The notes beneath the pieces are model-generated. The model searched no databases, had not been told where the DNA came from, and saw nothing but the letters and a program-made list of their open reading frames with translations. DNA of 49,671 bases, from positions 1 through 49,671 of the forward strand of contig JAJFGG010000172.1 in NCBI GenBank assembly GCA_021776235.1, given 5' to 3'. The position numbers and the translations under genes were made by a program. Below, one piece after another: positions 25,432 to 35,500 of this stretch; position 1 is the first letter of the stretch, and every line of letters begins with the position of its first letter. Source of the stretch: Alphaproteobacteria bacterium (lineage in GTDB: Bacteria > Pseudomonadota > Alphaproteobacteria > GCA-2731375).

Positions 25432-26280
25432 ATGGGCTATCAAACGCTGGACGTGGAACCATGTTCGGGCGCCATGGGGGCGGTCATACATGGCGTGGAC
25501 CTGTCGGGGGACCTGAGCAATCAGGCCTTTGACGAAATTCACCAGGCGTTTCTGGACCACAAGGCCATCTTCTTCCATCATCAGGAACTGGATCCACATC
25601 AACAAATTGCTTTTGCCCGGCGTTTTGGCCCATTGAGCATCTATCCCTTTATCGAAGGATTACCCGAGGCGCCGGAGGCTTTTGAAATTCTCAAGACCGA
25701 GAGCGACGAGCGGAACTTCGGTGGCGCCTGGCATTCGGATATGTCCTTTGCCACCACGCCGCCGTTGGGCACCATGCTGTATGCCCAGGAAGTGCCCGAA
25801 GCCGGCGGCGACACAATGTTTTGTAATACAGCCCTGGCGTACAATGCTCTTTCCGATGGCATGAAGGATATGCTGGATGGCCTGGTCGGCATCTACAGCG
25901 CCGCCCTGAAGGGCAGCGGCGGGCGCGCGGCGGCCTTTAAATCCGCCACCGCCATGACGGCGAAAAACATGGATCAGGTGGAAATGGGCGCGGAACATCC
26001 TATTGTACGGACCCATCCCGCGACGGGGCGAAAGGCACTGTATGTGGGCAAGGGGCATACGGTCGGGCTGAAGGATATGACCGAGGCGGAAAGCCGTCCC
26101 CTGATTGATTTTTTGGCAGACCATTGTGTGCGCCCGGAATTCACCTGCCGTTTTCGCTGGCAGGCCGGTTCACTCGCCTTGTGGGACAACCGCTGCACCA
26201 TGCACTTCGCCGTTGATGATTATCCTGGCCAGCGCCGGCGCATGCGCCGGTTGACCATCGAGGGCGATAAGCCCTTTTAG
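25432..26280 (+). CDS. TauD/TfdA-family 2-oxoglutarate- and Fe(II)-dependent dioxygenase
   Basis: This 282-residue enzyme couples oxidation of 2-oxoglutarate to hydroxylation of a small carboxylate, sulfonate or ether. The iron ligands are the His and Asp of WHSDMSF and the distal His in TMHFAVDDY. The 2-oxoglutarate-binding Arg is in RRMRRLTIEG. The sequence begins YQTLDVEPCSGAMGAVIHGVDL, a normal TauD start. GGGAG precedes the ATG at 25432. Taurine, alkylsulfate, phenoxyacetate and carnitine-precursor substrates are all known in the family; the neighbours do not decide among them. Confidence 0.9.
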   Translation: MGYQTLDVEPCSGAMGAVIHGVDLSGDLSNQAFDEIHQAFLDHKAIFFHHQELDPHQQIAFARRFGPLSIYPFIEGLPEAPEAFEILKTESDERNFGGAWHSDMSFATTPPLGTMLYAQEVPEAGGDTMFCNTALAYNALSDGMKDMLDGLVGIYSAALKGSGGRAAAFKSATAMTAKNMDQVEMGAEHPIVRTHPATGRKALYVGKGHTVGLKDMTEAESRPLIDFLADHCVRPEFTCRFRWQAGSLALWDNRCTMHFAVDDYPGQRRRMRRLTIEGDKPF

Positions 26281-26319
26281 AATGTCTTCGAAAGAGACTC
26301 TCGCAACAAGGTTAGTGAC

Positions 26320-27390
26320 ATGAATGAACGGATCCTGATTATCGGCGCGGGCGCGGTCGGCGCCTATGTAGGAGGGCATTTTGCCCGAGCGGGGTTGGAA
26401 GTCATCCTGGCTGATCCCTGGCCGGCCCATGTTGAGCATATGCAGGCCCATGGTTTGCGGGTGGAAGGCATGACAGAGCCGGAATGCTTTTCCACCTCCG
26501 TGCGCGCCATGCATTTCACTGATCTGCAAAGCCTGAACAAGGAGCGGCCGGCGGATATCGCATTCGTCTGCGTCAAATCCTACGACACCGTCTGGGCGGC
26601 GGCCCTGGCCCGGAACTATCTGGCGGCCGACGGTTTCGTGGTGTCGTTGCAGAACGGTATCAACGAGGATGCCATCGCCGGCGTCATCGGCTGGAACAAG
26701 GTCGTCGGTTGTATCGCCTCCAAGATCGTAGTGGAACTGGTTGAGCCGGGCCTGGTGCGCCGCTCCGTTTCCAAGGGGGGCAAGGACTATACGGTGTTTC
26801 GGGTCGGCGAACCGCACGGCCGCATTACCCCCCGGGTTGAGCGCATCCGTGAGATGCTGGCGGACATTGACAGCGCCAAGGTCACCACCAACCTTTGGGG
26901 CGAGCGCTGGTCCAAGCTGGTGCAGAACGCCATGGGCAACGGCCTGTCGGCGGCCAGCGGCATGAGCAACAAGCAATTCACCCAGGATCAAACCGCCCGG
27001 CGCCTGTCGATCCGCCTGGCGGGCGAGGCCGTACAGGCGGGCCAGATGCAGGGCCTGGCGCTGGAAAAGATCGCCGGGGTGGAGCCGGATCAATGGTTGG
27101 CGGCGGCCCGGGAACTGACCGGGGCGGCCAATGACACCCCGATTCTGGATGAACTGGAGGCCAGGATGCTGGCCCAGTCAGAGCGCATGAGCGACAGCGC
27201 CCGTCCCTCCATGGGACAGGACATGATCAAGGGCCGGCGCACGGAGATCGAGTTTCTTAATGGCCTGGTGGTGCAGCGGGCCGGCGAACTGGGCCTGGAG
27301 GCACCGGCCAACGCGGGCCTGATCGCCGCCGTGCAAAGCGTCGAGCGCGGTGAAGCCCCCGCCGGCATCGAGCGGGTCCAGGACATATAG
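26320..27390 (+). CDS. 2-dehydropantoate 2-reductase-family oxidoreductase
   Basis: This NADPH-dependent 356-residue protein has the N-terminal Rossmann motif IIGAGAVGAYVGG, the catalytic Lys in VCVKSYD, an Asn in QNGINEDAI, and the C-terminal helical domain with ERWSKLVQNAMGNG. True PanE enzymes make pantoate for coenzyme A. Here the length (over 340) and the catabolic neighbours suggest a broader ketoacid reductase, so panE is not assigned. It follows the dioxygenase gene by 40 bp and is probably co-transcribed. Confidence 0.82.
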   Translation: MNERILIIGAGAVGAYVGGHFARAGLEVILADPWPAHVEHMQAHGLRVEGMTEPECFSTSVRAMHFTDLQSLNKERPADIAFVCVKSYDTVWAAALARNYLAADGFVVSLQNGINEDAIAGVIGWNKVVGCIASKIVVELVEPGLVRRSVSKGGKDYTVFRVGEPHGRITPRVERIREMLADIDSAKVTTNLWGERWSKLVQNAMGNGLSAASGMSNKQFTQDQTARRLSIRLAGEAVQAGQMQGLALEKIAGVEPDQWLAAARELTGAANDTPILDELEARMLAQSERMSDSARPSMGQDMIKGRRTEIEFLNGLVVQRAGELGLEAPANAGLIAAVQSVERGEAPAGIERVQDI

Positions 27391-27481
27391 GAAGCTATCT
27401 CCGGCGCCCAGGAGTGGCCGGGCCGGCCTCGCGGGCGGCTTGGCCATTCGTGAAAAGCTCTATGCCTGGGAAGTTTCCGGT

Positions 27482-28246
27482 CTATCCGTAGTGCTCGTGC
27501 AGCCGCCGCATACCCTTTAACCAGCGGTCGTAATCACCTGTCTTGCGCTGCATATACTCCAAGACCTGGGGATGCGGCAGGCACAGGAAACGTTCGGCGG
27601 CCAGGGTCTCCATCACGGCATCTACCAGTTCTTCGGGCTCCATCATGCCATCGACCCCTGCGACGCCACCGCCTTCCAAGCCGGCGGTCATGGCCGTACG
27701 CACCGCCTGGGGGCACAACAGGGAAACCTTGATGCCGCGATTTCCATAGGTGATGGACAGCCACTCGGCAAATCCGACAGCGGCGTGTTTGGTCGCGCTA
27801 TAGGTTGACGAACCGATCTGGCTGAGCAGGCCGGCGGCCGAGGCGGTATTCAAAAGATAGCCGCCGCCCCGCTTGATCATGCCGGGTACCACCGCGCGGG
27901 CCGCATAGACGTGGGACATCAGGTTGACATCCCAGACCCGCTGCCATTCCTCATTGCTGTTTTCCAGGTCGCCATGTACGGCGATGCCGGCGTTGGAGCA
28001 GAACAGATCGATGGGACCGGCCTGGCTTTCCGTGGTCTGCACCAGATTAATGACATCGTCCTCGATCCCGACGTTTGTGGCGACGGCCAAGCCATCAATT
28101 TCCTTGGCAACGGCGGCGATCCCCGCTTCATTCAGATCGGCGACAACGACCTTTCGCGCGCCTTCGGCGGCAAAACGGCGGGCCAGGGCGCGGCCAATGC
28201 CGCTGGCTCCACCGGTCACGACGACGACTTTATCTTGGACGTGCAT
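27482..28246 (-). CDS. Short-chain dehydrogenase/reductase
   Basis: This 254-residue NAD(P)-dependent oxidoreductase shows TGGASGIGRA, the CSNAGIA motif, the catalytic Ser in NTASAAGLLS, and YSATKHA (Tyr and Lys). A conserved PQAVRTAM tail region follows. Substrate unknown. The ATG at 28246 has GGGAG upstream on the minus strand. The frame stays open for 500 bases further upstream, but that part overlaps the divergent methyltransferase gene and is not coding. The gene converges on the ketopantoate-reductase-like gene. Confidence 0.9.
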   Translation of the reverse strand: MHVQDKVVVVTGGASGIGRALARRFAAEGARKVVVADLNEAGIAAVAKEIDGLAVATNVGIEDDVINLVQTTESQAGPIDLFCSNAGIAVHGDLENSNEEWQRVWDVNLMSHVYAARAVVPGMIKRGGGYLLNTASAAGLLSQIGSSTYSATKHAAVGFAEWLSITYGNRGIKVSLLCPQAVRTAMTAGLEGGGVAGVDGMMEPEELVDAVMETLAAERFLCLPHPQVLEYMQRKTGDYDRWLKGMRRLHEHYG

Positions 28247-28335
28247 CTTTCGACTCCCATGCTGATTTAAAGCGCAGGATAGCGGCATCGGCAAGGGATG
28301 GCTAATATCGTCTCGCAATAATGAAAGGGACGGCA

Positions 28336-29160
28336 ATGGCCGACAATGACGTTGAAGCACACTACAGCCGGGGTGATTTGTATCAGGCCATCGCCGATGG
28401 CTTGGCCGCCGCCGGCAAGGATGTAGACAATCTACAGCCCGGTGATCTTGATGCGATGGAGCATTTCCATGGCCGTGGGGTAAGGGCGACCGCCGACCTG
28501 GCAAGTTCTCTGGCGCCGTCGCGCGGCGATGAAATTCTTGATATCGGCAGCGGCATCGGTGGTCCGGCCCGTTATTTCGCCCGTACTTATGGCTGCCGGG
28601 TCGTCGGCATCGACCTGACGGCGGAGTTTTGCGATGTGGCGCGGCGCCTGAACCATGTTGTTGGCTTGTCAGATAAAATTCAGATCGAACAAGCCAGCGC
28701 CACCAACCTGCCGTTTGATGATGGCCGCTTCGATGCCGCCTATTCACAGAATGTCTCCATGAATATCGCTGACAAGGCGGCCTTTTTCGCCGAAGCCTAT
28801 CGGGTTTTGCGTCCCGGCGGGGCCTTGGCGTTGTCGGAACTGGCCTTGGATGATGGCGGGCCGGTAATCTACCCCACGCCCTGGTCCAGTGACGGTGTCC
28901 ACTCTTTCCTTTTGACCGAGCAGCAGACGGTGGCTGGCCTGACCCAGGCTGGTTTCGAGGTCGTATCGGTGCAGGATAACGGCCCGGCCATGCTGCAGTT
29001 CTATCGGGCGCAGCGCGAGGCGGTGGCCCGCGACGGCGCCCCCAAGCTGGGCCCGTTCATACTAATGGGCGCCAACGCCAAGGAGAAGGGCCGCAACGCC
29101 GCCCGCAATGTCGAGGAGGGGCGGACCCGCCCCATCGAAATTCTCTGTCGGCGCCTTTAG
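28336..29160 (+). CDS. Class I SAM-dependent methyltransferase (glycine/sarcosine or sterol MT-like)
   Basis: This 274-residue enzyme has the SAM-binding motif EILDIGSGIGGPARYFA, the acidic loop VVGIDLT, and motif II-like LPFDDGRFDAAYSQN with VLRPGGALALSEL. The whole pattern, with YSRGDLYQAI near the start, resembles glycine betaine-pathway methyltransferases (sarcosine/dimethylglycine N-methylation) and the UbiE/sterol group. The product cannot be settled from sequence. The ATG at 28336 has AAAGGG; ATG 28321 is also in frame. It is divergent from the SDR gene. Confidence 0.82.
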   Translation: MADNDVEAHYSRGDLYQAIADGLAAAGKDVDNLQPGDLDAMEHFHGRGVRATADLASSLAPSRGDEILDIGSGIGGPARYFARTYGCRVVGIDLTAEFCDVARRLNHVVGLSDKIQIEQASATNLPFDDGRFDAAYSQNVSMNIADKAAFFAEAYRVLRPGGALALSELALDDGGPVIYPTPWSSDGVHSFLLTEQQTVAGLTQAGFEVVSVQDNGPAMLQFYRAQREAVARDGAPKLGPFILMGANAKEKGRNAARNVEEGRTRPIEILCRRL

Positions 29161-29262
29161 GGTCTAATCCGCAACACAAGTCACCGTTGCGTCTCCGTGC
29201 GCGGGCATGCAAGCATCAATCAGGGCATTCGTACAGTAACTGTAGTTGGACGAAATAACACC

Positions 29263-30297
29263 ATGAGCACGCAATTTGGCCGTTTAGGCGACTACCCCCG
29301 TGTACCCTTGTCGAGCTTGCCGACGGTGATAGAACCGGCGCCAAGGTTGTCGGCGGAAACGGGTCTGAATGTATTCATCAAACGGGATGACCTTACCGGC
29401 CTTGCCTTTGGCGGCAACAAGACCCGGCAGCTGGAGTTCTATTTCGGCGCGGCCCAGGCTCAGGGCGCCGATGCCATTGTCATTACCGGTGCGGTGCAAT
29501 CGAATTATGTTCGGGTCGCCGCCGCCGCCGCCGCGCGCCTGGGCATGGAGATGCATGTCCAGGCCGAGGAACGGGTCCCGGACATGGATGCCCTGTACTA
29601 TAAATCGGGCAATATTCTGCTCGGCGACTTGCTGGGCGTACAGCGCTATTCCTATCCCGACGGTGAGGATGAAGCAGGCGCGGACCGGGCGGTGCAAGCG
29701 ATCGCCGATACCCTGCGGGGCGAGGGCAAGCGACCCTATGTGATCCCCCTTGGACCCGGCCATCCGCCTTTGGGCGCCATGGGTTATATCCTGGCGGCGG
29801 CCGAGATCGTGGAACAGGTGCAGGCCAGCGGAACCAGGATCGACGCCATTGTTTTGGCTTCGGGCAGCGGCTTCACCCATGCGGGGCTGTTGTTCGGCTT
29901 GCGCGCCTTGGGTCAGGACATCGCCGTGCATGGCGTTTGTGTGCGCCGGGCGGCCCCGGCGCAATTCCAGCGCATCGCCGGCCACTGCCGTGAACTGGCC
30001 CGGATGCTGGATATGGCGGAGGTGGTATCCGAGCCCGATATCAGGCTGTTCGATGAGGTGCTGGCGCCGGGCTATGGTCAATTAAACCCGGCCACGGCGG
30101 ACGCCATCGTGCTGGCGGCGCGCTGCGAAGGGTTGTTCCTGGATCCGCCCTACACCGGCAAGGTCATGGCCGGCCTGATCGCCCTGGCCGCGAACCGGAC
30201 ACTGGCCCAGGATGCCAATGTCATGTTCGTGCACACCGGCGGTACCCCGGCGCTATTCGCCTATGGTCCGCAGTTACAGAATTGGCTACAGCCATGA
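29263..30297 (+). CDS. PLP-dependent D-cysteine desulfhydrase / cysteate sulfo-lyase family enzyme
   Basis: This 344-residue enzyme belongs to the fold-type II PLP group of ACC deaminase, D-cysteine desulfhydrase and L-cysteate sulfo-lyase. It has the PLP-lysine in FGGNKTRQLEF, IKRDDLTGL, the LASGSGFTHAGLL phosphate-binding loop and FVHTGGTPALFAY near the end. The substrate loop reads QSNYVRVAA, where desulfhydrases commonly have QSNHVRQTA, so substrate choice may differ. The ATG at 29263 has only a weak ribosome site. Its stop overlaps the ATG of the next gene (ATGA). It heads a three-gene coupled operon. Confidence 0.85.
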   Translation: MSTQFGRLGDYPRVPLSSLPTVIEPAPRLSAETGLNVFIKRDDLTGLAFGGNKTRQLEFYFGAAQAQGADAIVITGAVQSNYVRVAAAAAARLGMEMHVQAEERVPDMDALYYKSGNILLGDLLGVQRYSYPDGEDEAGADRAVQAIADTLRGEGKRPYVIPLGPGHPPLGAMGYILAAAEIVEQVQASGTRIDAIVLASGSGFTHAGLLFGLRALGQDIAVHGVCVRRAAPAQFQRIAGHCRELARMLDMAEVVSEPDIRLFDEVLAPGYGQLNPATADAIVLAARCEGLFLDPPYTGKVMAGLIALAANRTLAQDANVMFVHTGGTPALFAYGPQLQNWLQP

Positions 30298-31382
30298 AGA
30301 TTGCAGTGATCGGTGGCGGTCATGGCTGCCACGCCGCCGCGGCGGATCTGGCCGAACAGGGCCATCAGGTACGCTTTTGGCGGCGCGACGGCGCGGCCCA
30401 GGCGGCCATCCGGGACGCCGGCGCTATTCGCCTGATCGATGCGGCGGGCGAGCGGTCCGTGCCCTTGCATTGTGTCACCACCGATCTGGCCGAGGCCCTC
30501 GACGGCGTCGAACTGGTGCTCTCGCCGCTGCCCGCCACGGCGCAGGTGGCGCTGGCTGGAGATCTGGCGCCCCATCTGGTATCCGGCCAGGTGCTGTTCA
30601 TCCCGCCGGGCACCCTGGGTGCGATCCCCATGGCCCGGATAATTCGCCAGGAAGGCAATAATTCCGAACTGGCCTTCGTCGAGGCCGGCACGCTGCCCTA
30701 TTTGGCGCGCTTGCGGGCTCCGGATACGGTGGCGATTTCTGCCCGGGCCACACGGCTACCCGCCGGCGTTTATCCGGCGCGGCTATCGGAACAGGCCCAG
30801 GCCGCAGTGGCGGGCGCTTTTCCGGCTATCGAGCCGGTCGCGGACGTCCTGGACGCGGCGTTGATGAACGCGGGACCGATCATTCATCCACCCCTGATCC
30901 TGATGAATGCAGGGCCGCTGCAGCATTTTGACGCCTGGGATATCCACAATGAAGGCACCCAGCCGGCAATCAGGGCGGTGACCGACGCCCTGGATAGGGA
31001 ACGGGTCGCGCTGCGCGGCGCGTTGGCTTACGGCGGGCCGCATTTCCCCTTGGCGGATCATTATGATGATGCCCGGCCCGAATGGATGTACGGCAACGCG
31101 GCCCATGAAAGTTTGACGGATTCTGGCGATTGGCGGGAACATATCGATCTCGCCAGCCATCGTTATATGCGCGAGGATGTGGCCATGGGTATGGCTCTTA
31201 TGGTTTCTATCGCCGATTGGGCCGGGGTGGCCTGTCCGGTGGCCAAAGGCCTGTTGGCCATGGGCTCGGCCATCTGCGGCGAGGACTTCCGCCATGGCCC
31301 GCGCACCTGGGAGGCATTGGGCCTGGCTGCATTGAGCCGGGCGGAACTGCGGGTACTGTTGCATGAGGGAGAAGCCCCATGA
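30294..31382 (+). CDS. Octopine/nopaline dehydrogenase-family oxidoreductase
   Basis: This 362-residue protein has an N-terminal Rossmann motif (IAVIGGGHGCHAAAADL) and the C-terminal helical domain of octopine/nopaline dehydrogenases. AGPIIHPPLILMNAG with its His and Asn fits the catalytic region of that family. These enzymes join or split an amino acid and a 2-oxo acid. Its start ATG overlaps the stop of the PLP gene and its stop overlaps the start of the next gene, so all three are translated together. A role in opine-like or N-alkyl amino acid breakdown is possible but not shown. Confidence 0.78.
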   Translation: MKIAVIGGGHGCHAAAADLAEQGHQVRFWRRDGAAQAAIRDAGAIRLIDAAGERSVPLHCVTTDLAEALDGVELVLSPLPATAQVALAGDLAPHLVSGQVLFIPPGTLGAIPMARIIRQEGNNSELAFVEAGTLPYLARLRAPDTVAISARATRLPAGVYPARLSEQAQAAVAGAFPAIEPVADVLDAALMNAGPIIHPPLILMNAGPLQHFDAWDIHNEGTQPAIRAVTDALDRERVALRGALAYGGPHFPLADHYDDARPEWMYGNAAHESLTDSGDWREHIDLASHRYMREDVAMGMALMVSIADWAGVACPVAKGLLAMGSAICGEDFRHGPRTWEALGLAALSRAELRVLLHEGEAP

Positions 31383-32377
31383 GCGCAGGTGCGAACGCCG
31401 ATCAAATCAGGCATGTCGCCGCCATGGGCGCCGGCCGCATGGGCCGGGGTATCGCGCATGTTTTCGCCTACGCCGGCTATCGTGTCACCCTGGCTGATGC
31501 AAAGCCGCGCGGCACCCGGCAGCATGCGGAGTTCTTGGCAGAGGCGCGGGCCGAAATCGCGGGCAATCTGGCCACCCTGGCCGAATTCGGCGCCTTCGAC
31601 GGCGCCTTGATCCCGGCCATGCTGGGGCGGATCGATTTCACCGCCGATCTGGCGGATCTGGCCGATGCGGATCTGATATTTGAAGGCGTCAGCGAAACCA
31701 TGGAGGCCAAGCAACAGGCCCTCACCGCACTGTCCCGGGCGGTCGGCGCGGGGGCCATCATTGCCTCCACCACCTCAACCCTGCCGGTGGATAAATTGGC
31801 GGCTTTCGTCACCCGGCCCGAACGCTTCCTGAACGCCCATTGGCTAAACCCGGCCTATCTGATTCCCCTGGTTGAGGTCAGTCCCGGTACGGCGACCGGC
31901 CCGGGGATTGTCGATACCGTTCGGGAGGTGCTTGAAAAGGTGGGCAAGGTACCCGTGGTCTGTGCTGCGACACCGGGCTATATCATTCCGCGCATTCAGA
32001 CCGTGGCCATGAACGAGGCCGCCCGAATGGTCGAGGAGGGCGTGGCCACGGCGGCGGATATCGACAAGGCGATCCGCGCCGGTTTCGGGCCCCGCTATGC
32101 CACCATGGGTCTGTTGGAATTCGTCGATGTGGGCGGCGGCGATATTCTTTATCACGCGTCACGCTATCTGGCGGAAAACCTGAGCTCGGAGCGTTATCTC
32201 TCGCCGCAGAACGTGCAGGACAACATGGCCCAGGGCCGCCGTGGCCTGCGTGATGGGCAGGGCTTCTACGACTTCAACGCCATGGATGTGCCAGCCTACC
32301 AACGGGACCAGATGGCCCGCTTCGTGGCTCTAATCCGCCATCTGAACTTGTTGCCGCCGCCGGGACCGGTAGAATAA
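31379..32377 (+). CDS. 3-hydroxyacyl-CoA dehydrogenase-family protein
   Basis: This 332-residue NAD-dependent dehydrogenase starts with the Rossmann motif AMGAGRMGRGIAHVFAYAG. It has STTSTLPVDKLA and the catalytic His in NAHWLNPAYLIPLVEV. The helical domain begins PGYIIPRIQTVAMNEAARMVEEG. The Asn normally present in GFIxNR is Pro here (YIIPR), a feature of a subfamily. Substrates may be 3-hydroxyacyl-CoA, hydroxybutyrate or carnitine-like alcohols. It closes the coupled operon. A small inverted repeat GCCACA-N5-TGTGGC spans its stop, at 32378-32394. Confidence 0.82.
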   Translation: MSAGANADQIRHVAAMGAGRMGRGIAHVFAYAGYRVTLADAKPRGTRQHAEFLAEARAEIAGNLATLAEFGAFDGALIPAMLGRIDFTADLADLADADLIFEGVSETMEAKQQALTALSRAVGAGAIIASTTSTLPVDKLAAFVTRPERFLNAHWLNPAYLIPLVEVSPGTATGPGIVDTVREVLEKVGKVPVVCAATPGYIIPRIQTVAMNEAARMVEEGVATAADIDKAIRAGFGPRYATMGLLEFVDVGGGDILYHASRYLAENLSSERYLSPQNVQDNMAQGRRGLRDGQGFYDFNAMDVPAYQRDQMARFVALIRHLNLLPPPGPVE

Positions 32378-32518
32378 GCCACATGTTCTGTGGCACCTGA
32401 ACCAAGTGTAAAGAATTTGGTTGGCAATTATTCAACCACAAACTAAGAGCTATGAAGAATTGCGGGCGTTGCCGACGATGTAATCCAGTTCTGTTCCCGT
32501 ATTTTTTATAGGTGAATA

Positions 32519-35500
32519 GTGAGCCAAGAAAAAGCCGTCGAACAAGATCGCCTGACCCGGCTTCTCCATAGCGTGTCTATTGAGGCCAATTTGGCCGTGA
32601 CCGTGTCTGAGTTTCTGCAACGCTGTCTCGGCGAAATCGGCCGCGGTGCGGGATGGCCGGTGGGTCACGTCTATCTTTTGCGCAACGGCAGCGGTGACGA
32701 ACTGATCCCTGCCAAAATATGGCATCTGGCGGACCCCAAGAAATTTGCCGCCTTTCGGGAAGTGACCGAGAGAACCGGATTTCAATGGGATGTGGGCCTG
32801 CCGGGCCGTGTGTTGGCCTCCGGCAAGGCGGCATGGATCGTTGATGTCACCAAGGATCCCAATTTTGTGCGGGCTGAGCAGGCCAGGAACATTGGTGTGC
32901 GGGCGGGCATGGCTTTCCCCATCCTGGGCGGCAACGGAATACTTGGCGTTCTCGAGTTTTTTTCCACCGAAGCACGCGAACCGGACCACGAGGAATTGGA
33001 GGTTCTGGCGAGCGTTGGCCGGCAAATAGGCAATACGATGGACCGGAAAAAACTGGAGGAGGACGCCAAGCGCAAAGAGTCGGAACTGCATGCCGCGCTG
33101 CAGAATATGTCCGATGGCATGTTGATGGTCGATGGCGATGGACGGCTGGCATTCGTAAACGATCAATACAAGGCGATGACCCAACTGCCGCCGCAGCATT
33201 ACAGGATCGGCAGTCCCATGCGCGAATTGCTTGCTGAATTCGCCAAGGCGGGCCTGTATGGCGCGGGTGAGCCCCATAAGCTGGCGGAACAGCGTTTCCG
33301 GGAGATATACGACCGGCCGGTCAAACTGCAGACGGAAATGAAAATGTCGGATGGCCGCACAATCGAGTTCCGCAAGGCGCCGGTCGAAGGCGGCGGAGCA
33401 ATCGTTAACACAACCGATATAACGGCACGAAAATCAGCAGAACAAGACCTGGCGGCGAGCGAGGCTCGAATCCAGAACATTTTGGACAACAGCCCCGCCG
33501 GCATCTCAGTGGTGTCGCTTGGCACGACAAAGCGCCTTTATTGCAACGCACGCTTCAATGAAATGTTCACCGGCGATCCCAAGACATCTCTCGAAGGAAG
33601 CGAGGCTGCCGACAGTTTTGTTGACCAGAATGATATGCATAACATGCTGCGGCTCATGCGTGAACATGCCGGTAGCTATAATGTAGAAATTGAAAGAAGG
33701 CGTCGCGACGGCACTAAATTCTGGTGTTTCCATAGTTGGCAGCCAGTGAACCTTTGGGGCGAAGATGCCTACCTGTGCTGGCTCTACGACATTACAGAAC
33801 GTCGGCAGGCGGAGACATCCCTGGCTCGGGAAAAGAGAATTATCGAGCTGACGCTCGAGAATATGGACCAGGGCATTACCATGTATGACAATGACCTTAA
33901 TCTGGTTATTGCCAACCAAAGGGTCATAGAACTGGGCGATGTTCCATCCGATCTTATGGTGCCCGGAAAACCACTCGCCGATGTGTTTCGTTACAATGCG
34001 GAACGCGGCGACTACGGCCCCGGCGTCATAGAGGATCAGGTCCACGATCGGGTCGAACTGGCGCGGAAATTCGAACCGCACCAGTTCGAGCGCGCCCGAA
34101 CGGATGGCCTGGTCATGGAAATTCGCGGCCGGCCGGTGCCCGAAGGCGGCTTTGTCAGCACCTATACGGATGTCACCCAGCGAAGACGTTCGGAAGAGGA
34201 AGTGGCCGAAAAAGAGGCCCTGATCCGCCTGGTGCTAGAGAACATCAGTCAAGGCGTGGTGATGTATGATGCAGATTTGCGCCTGGTCGCCTGGAACAAG
34301 CACTATCAGGAATACTTGGGCTTTACCGATGACCTGATGCAGTCGGGAGAGCCATTGATCACCTTCATGTACGATTTGGCTGAACGGGGTCAATATGGTG
34401 TGGGCGAGCACAAGACCCTGGTCGATCAGCGCCTGGAGTATCTGACCGACGGTCAGTCACGACGCGGCGAAATCACCTTTGATGATCGCACCTATGAAGT
34501 TCACAAACAGCCGACGCCGGACGGCGGTTTGGTCATCACCTATACTGATATTTCCGAGCGCAAGGCGGCCGAGGCGGAAATTCAAAAGCTCTCCAGCGCG
34601 GTCGAACAAAGCCCGGTGTCGGTGGTGATCGCCGATTTCGAGGGCACAATTGAATATGTCAATCCGATGTTCGTCCAAACGACCGGGTTTTCTGAAGCAG
34701 AGGTCATCGGCTACCCGCTGCGAATCCTGAAAAAGGGTCAGCTGGAAGACGATGACTTTGCCAAGCTCTGGGACACGCTACACAAGAGTGAGACATGGCG
34801 CGGTGAATTTTCCAATCACAAGAAATCGGGCGAACTCTACTGGGAGAGTATTTCAATCTCGCCGTTGACGCGCAGTGATGGGGTCCCCACACATCTAGTG
34901 GCGGTAAAGGAGGACATTACATTACAGAAAGGCCACGAGAGAGAACTGGAGCAGGCCCGGGACGATGCCGAAACGGCCACGCGGTCCAAATCGGTCTTTC
35001 TGGCCAATATGAGCCATGAATTGCGGACGCCCTTGAATGCGGTCATCGGCATCACCGAGATGCTTGAAGAGGACGCCAGGGACGACGATCTGGAAGACTA
35101 TATTGAACCCCTGCAGCGCGTCACCCGGGCCGGCAAGCATCTTTTGGAATTGATCAACGATATTCTGGATCTCTCCAAGATCGAGGCGGGCCGGCTGGAA
35201 TTCCATTTGGAAGACATCGGCCTCAAGGCCCTGGCCGGTGATTTGGGTCTGACGGCTGAACCGTTGGCGAAGAAGAATGAAAATTCGCTCAGAATAGACT
35301 GCCCGGACGATATCGGCACCATGCATGCCGACGTGACGCGGGTCCGCCAGGTGGTTCTCAATCTGCTCTCCAACGCCTGTAAGTTCACCGAGCAGGGTGA
35401 CGTTTCGCTTGCTGTCAGCCGCGAGGGCGGCGCTGACAAGGAATGGGTCAACTTCGAAGTCAGCGATACAGGCATCGGCCTTGCGCCGGAAAAATTGGAA

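Noticed and set aside
26320-27390. Assignment as panE of the pantothenate pathway
   Set aside because: Family membership is clear, but the protein is longer than usual and sits among catabolic genes, so the specific role is not supported.
28247-28747. N-terminal extension of the SDR gene
   Set aside because: The extra 167 codons overlap the methyltransferase on the other strand and read as unlike sequence; a proper start with GGGAG lies at 28246.
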